Assembly: GCA_023433515.1 (NCBI GenBank)
Contig: JAEZCN010000148.1
Span: 1-6,380, forward strand
Direction of reading: 5' to 3'
From: Pseudomonadota bacterium
Lineage (GTDB): Bacteria; Pseudomonadota; Gammaproteobacteria; Steroidobacterales; Steroidobacteraceae
Length of the DNA stretch: 6,380 bases
This document shows positions 5,950-6,380 of the stretch, piece after piece. A model generated the notes under the pieces. The model had not been told where the DNA came from, did not search any database, and worked only from the letters and a program-made list of their open reading frames with translations. The number at the start of each line of letters is the position of its first letter. Positions within the stretch are counted from its first letter, which is position 1. The position numbers were made by a program, and so were the translations under genes.

Positions 5950-6069
5950 TCAACCTCGATTGAGGAATGCCTTATCAGCCTTCTTGGCTTTCTTCGCCGC
6001 CCGCTTCTCGTCGAAGGTCTTCAGTGCCTTCTTTTTCGAGTTCTTCTTCTGATCCATTGCCTTGCTCAT
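5950..6069 (-). CDS. Tiny lysine-rich basic protein (39 aa), coupled to the receiver gene
   Basis: A minus-strand reading frame from ATG at 6069 to TGA at 5952-5950 encodes 39 residues, 13 of them Lys and 2 Arg against 4 acidic, giving a net charge of about +11. It begins MSKAMDQKKNSKKK, contains KRAAKKAKKADKA (22-34) and ends FLNRG. An excellent SD, AGGAG at 6081-6077, lies 7 bases upstream, and the ATG overlaps the stop of the receiver gene as ATGA, which supports real translation. The KRAAKKAKKA run resembles the basic tails of histone H1-like bacterial proteins, so nucleic-acid binding is possible, but low-complexity Lys/Ala composition alone is weak evidence. I do not recognise a named family. 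Without the SD and overlap it would be easy to dismiss as chance. Confidence 0.65.
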   Translation of the reverse strand: MSKAMDQKKNSKKKALKTFDEKRAAKKAKKADKAFLNRG

Positions 6070-6380
6070 GACGATGCTCCTGTCTGCAGCCTGCTCAGCA
6101 GCGCATTCAACGCCGCGGGCTCCACCGGCTTCGCGAGCCAGCCCATGAATCCCGCCGCGCGCGTCAGCTCGGCGGTGCCGTATACGGGTAGTTCGGCGAT
6201 CGCGAGAAGCGGAACCTGCCGGATGGAACTCGACAGGTGCGACCGCAACCGTCGCGCCAGTTGATAGCCGGTCATGTCGGGCAGCTCGAGATCGAGCAAC
6301 GCGACCGCCGGAGAGAAGTCCACCGCGACCTCGAGCGCGCGACGCGCCGAGTACGCGGTGAACGTGACGAAGTATCCGAG
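6066..6380 (-). CDS. Response-regulator receiver domain, 5' end beyond the right edge
   Basis: The frame is open to the right edge, and 104 residues plus the stop are visible. They follow the receiver (CheY-like) pattern: LGYFVTFTAYSARRALE (beta2/alpha2), ALLDLELPDMTGYQLARRLR with the phospho-accepting Asp (residue 30 of the visible part), PLLAIAEL (beta4) and AAGFMGWLAKPVEP with the conserved Lys-Pro (84-85). The acidic pocket at the N-terminus is outside the window. At the end of beta4, where most receivers have Thr or Ser, this one has Ala (62), which may alter phosphorylation-driven switching. Nothing follows the receiver except LLSRLQTGASS, so there is no C-terminal output domain. It is either a stand-alone CheY-like protein or the last domain of a longer hybrid kinase or multi-domain protein starting off-window. 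A GTG at 6323 is not the start, because the domain clearly continues upstream. Its stop overlaps the Lys-rich ORF. Confidence 0.85.
   Translation of the reverse strand, partial: LGYFVTFTAYSARRALEVAVDFSPAVALLDLELPDMTGYQLARRLRSHLSSSIRQVPLLAIAELPVYGTAELTRAAGFMGWLAKPVEPAALNALLSRLQTGASS

Noticed and set aside
5243..5963. Two plus-strand open frames opposite the lipoprotein genes
   Set aside because: Arg/Ala/Ser-rich shadows of the Ala/Glu/Arg-rich coiled-coil genes, with no motif and no ribosome binding site.

Overview
The window is GC-rich and densely coded, and looks chromosomal from a proteobacterium. A DUF4398/OmpA-type lipoprotein pair, a secreted c-type cytochrome fused to a PQQ sugar-dehydrogenase module, clear AGGAG-type ribosome binding sites and ATGA stop/start overlaps all fit a Gram-negative with an outer membrane. 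A gamma- or betaproteobacterium (Xanthomonadales/Steroidobacter-like) is my best guess, from general protein style only.

Layout. At the left edge, one plus-strand gene encodes an FGE/SUMF1-fold protein (to 948) that lacks the catalytic cysteine pair of true formylglycine-generating enzymes. Everything else is on the minus strand, read from right to left. A response-regulator receiver domain is cut by the right edge (6380-6066). It overlaps by 4 bases a 39-residue lysine-rich ORF (6069-5950). After a 112-base gap come two overlapping lipoprotein genes: a small DUF4398-like coiled-coil lipoprotein (5837-5457) and an OmpA-domain lipoprotein (5460-4678). A terminator-like hairpin follows directly. 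Next is a secreted cytochrome c / CBM6-like / PQQ sugar-dehydrogenase fusion (4591-2807), overlapping by 4 bases a four-helix membrane protein (2810-2322). Then a cytoplasmic endonuclease/exonuclease/phosphatase-fold enzyme (2214-1108). Last, in the gap before the plus-strand gene, lies the N-terminal stump of an AraC-family regulator (1059 to about 952), cut off at the stop codon of the FGE-like gene.

Functional themes. The lipoprotein pair probably links the outer membrane to peptidoglycan. The dehydrogenase and membrane protein form a translationally coupled pair, probably for periplasmic sugar or polyol oxidation with electron transfer through heme c. The receiver and the Lys-rich peptide form a third coupled pair. 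I see no CRISPR array, phage, transposase, tRNA or rRNA, and no recognisable defence system. The most unusual signals are the AraC remnant and its sharp breakpoint, a perfect 20-bp palindrome beside it, a hairpin that sequesters the dehydrogenase ribosome binding site, the three-module dehydrogenase, and the tiny basic ORF. No stretch over 300 bases lacks a gene.
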